Source: Rubrivivax sp. (GTDB lineage: Bacteria; Pseudomonadota; Gammaproteobacteria; Burkholderiales; Burkholderiaceae_C). Taken from it: DNA of 64,000 nucleotides. Location: contig JADCGP010000006.1 in assembly GCA_020248915.1 (NCBI GenBank), forward strand, positions 62,001 through 126,000, written 5' to 3'. This document shows positions 62,822 to 64,000 of this stretch, in pieces. Every line of letters starts with the position of its first letter. The stretch's first letter is position 1. The notes beneath the pieces were generated by a model. The model was given only the letters and a program-made list of their open reading frames with translations, had not been told where the DNA came from and did no database searches. The position numbers and the translations under genes were made by a program.

Positions 62822-62909
62822 TCGCCTCTGACGGCCCGGGCCGCACCCGTCCGGATGCGGCCCCGGTGCCGGGGTCAGGCGCCGCGCGGCCGACCGCCGC
62901 GCGGCGCTT

Positions 62910-64000
62910 CTACCTGTACAGCACCTGCGGCAGCCACATCCCGATCGCCGGGAAGTTGTACAGCAGCACGATGGCCAGGATCTGGATGCCCATGAAGGGC
63001 AGCATCCCGGCAAAGATCTGGTTCAGCGTGACGTGCGGCGGGCTCACGCCCTTCAGGTAGAAGGCCGCCATCGCCACCGGCGGCGACAGGAAGGCGGTCT
63101 GCAGGTTCAGCGCCACCAGCAGGCCGAAGAACAACGGATCGACGCCGAAGTTGTCCAGCAGCGGGATGAAGATCGGCATGAAGATCACGATGATCTCGGT
63201 CCACTCCAGTGGCCAGCCGAGGATGAAGATGATCACCTGGCTCAGGATCAGGAACTCGGTCTTGGTCAGGTTCAGCGACATCACCCACTTCTCGACCAGT
63301 TCCTGACCGCCGAGCAGTGCGAACGCGGCACTGAAGATCGCGCTGCCCACGAACAGCCAGCAGACCATGGCGCTGGTCTTGGCCGTCAGCTTGACCGACT
63401 CGGTGACCTCGTTGCGCAGCCCGGCCTGACGGTAGGCGAGCAGCGCCCACGCACCGACCCCGATCGCGGCCAGCGCGCCGAAGGCGTGCGAGACCGGCGT
63501 GGCGATCACCTTGTCGACGTACAGGATCAGCCAGCCGATGGCCACCAGGGCGGGCAGCCACAGCAGCAGCCAGATCATGAACACCCGGGCGCGGTCGTTG
63601 CGCTTGGCGAGCACCGCGTAGATGGCCGCCAGCAGGTAGCCGCCGAACGCGCCAACGGCCGCCGCCTCGGTCGGCGTGGCCAGGCCGAAGACGATGGAGC
63701 CGAGCACCGACAGGATCAGCAGGATCAGCGGGAAGAAGCTGGCCAGCAGCATCCGGAAGATCTGCAGCCGCTCGAACGTGAGCAGTCCGTAGAACAGCGC
63801 CAGCGCGACCAGGCCGGTGCCGAGCCCGATCCAGTAGTTGCGGGTGACGCCGTGCGACGCCGCGGCCGGTGCTGCCGGAGACGCTGCGGCGCCCGCCGCG
63901 GGCGGCTCCTTCACGCCCGGCGAGGCGCCCGGCGGTTCCCGCAGGCCGCCAGCGGCCGCAGCACCCGGGGGCTCCTGCAGGCTGCCAGCCGACGCGCCAG
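62910..64000 (-). CDS. TRAP transporter large permease (DctM), 5' end cut by window edge
   Basis: About 363 residues are visible and the frame stays open to the right edge. The C-terminal part is a DctM permease: FPLILLILSVLGSIVFGLATPTEAAAVGAFGGYLLA, LSLNLTKTEFLI, LGWPLEWTEIIVIFMPIFIPLL, GLLVALNLQTAFLSPPVAMAAFYLKGV. It moves organic acids using a Na+ or H+ gradient with DctP/DctQ partners not seen here. Between the cut N-terminal half and the membrane segments lies a low-complexity linker with a repeated EPPGA-type motif (QEPPGAAAA, REPPGAS, KEPPAAG). A GTG at 63914 is thus internal, not a start. Confidence 0.85.
   Translation of the reverse strand, partial: GASAGSLQEPPGAAAAGGLREPPGASPGVKEPPAAGAAASPAAPAAASHGVTRNYWIGLGTGLVALALFYGLLTFERLQIFRMLLASFFPLILLILSVLGSIVFGLATPTEAAAVGAFGGYLLAAIYAVLAKRNDRARVFMIWLLLWLPALVAIGWLILYVDKVIATPVSHAFGALAAIGVGAWALLAYRQAGLRNEVTESVKLTAKTSAMVCWLFVGSAIFSAAFALLGGQELVEKWVMSLNLTKTEFLILSQVIIFILGWPLEWTEIIVIFMPIFIPLLDNFGVDPLFFGLLVALNLQTAFLSPPVAMAAFYLKGVSPPHVTLNQIFAGMLPFMGIQILAIVLLYNFPAIGMWLPQVLYR

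Overview
The window is a GC-rich (roughly 70% or more by eye), densely coded chromosomal segment. Its gene content and architecture suggest a betaproteobacterium of the Burkholderiales, probably near the Rubrivivax/Leptothrix/Methylibium/Roseateles group. Pointers are a glucokinase-HexR fusion, an S-adenosylhomocysteine (SAH) riboswitch before a split methionine synthase, an ilvE/zinc-finger pair and a PEP-CTERM-like protein. This placement is inferred from memory of gene families, not from a search. I see no rRNA, tRNA, CRISPR array, insertion sequence or replication origin.

Layout. 1-9.6 kb is housekeeping and mixed: a DUF885 protein cut by the left edge, glpK, a DUF2799 lipoprotein, radA, a DUF1232 protein, a metallophosphoesterase, a GT25 glycosyltransferase, a small membrane protein, ilvE and a zinc-finger protein. 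9.6-41.2 kb is one large starch/maltodextrin locus. It holds a pullulanase, four more exported GH13 enzymes, malQ, glgX, a translationally coupled malK-malE-malF-malG-amylase-MATE operon, a halogenase-like flavoprotein with a DUF6445-like partner, a TonB-dependent receptor, a stand-alone glucokinase and a glucokinase-HexR fusion. 41.3-44.1 kb carries metH (C-terminal polypeptide) behind an SAH riboswitch.

44.3-46.3 kb has a metallo-beta-lactamase-fold hydrolase, a small secreted protein and a SOUL protein. 46.3-53.6 kb looks like a membrane-lipid remodelling locus: a GT4 glycosyltransferase, a Mpo1-like membrane protein, a class-III aminotransferase, a phosphatidylserine decarboxylase, an MGDG-synthase-like glycosyltransferase and a PlcP-like metallophosphoesterase, with Pho-box-like sites between the genes. 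53.6-64 kb holds an SGNH esterase with a PEP-CTERM-like tail, a Rep-type helicase, an ApbE family protein, a LytT/LytS-type two-component system, an NhaR-like LysR regulator, an Rrf2 regulator without the usual cysteines, and a TRAP permease cut by the right edge.

How it works together. In the starch locus, extracellular or periplasmic GH13 enzymes would cut starch, the TonB receptor would bring maltodextrins across the outer membrane, MalEFGK would import them, and MalQ, GlgX and the glucokinases would convert them to glucose-6-phosphate for central metabolism. A recurrent 15-bp palindrome (TGTAG-N5-CTACA and variants) sits in nearly every promoter region of this locus, and a HexR-type regulator is encoded in it. 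I infer that these are HexR operators, so that the whole starch locus may be a local HexR regulon. The lipid locus resembles phosphate-starvation replacement of phospholipids by glycolipids (PlcP plus glycosyltransferase), extended with proteins not usually named in that pathway.
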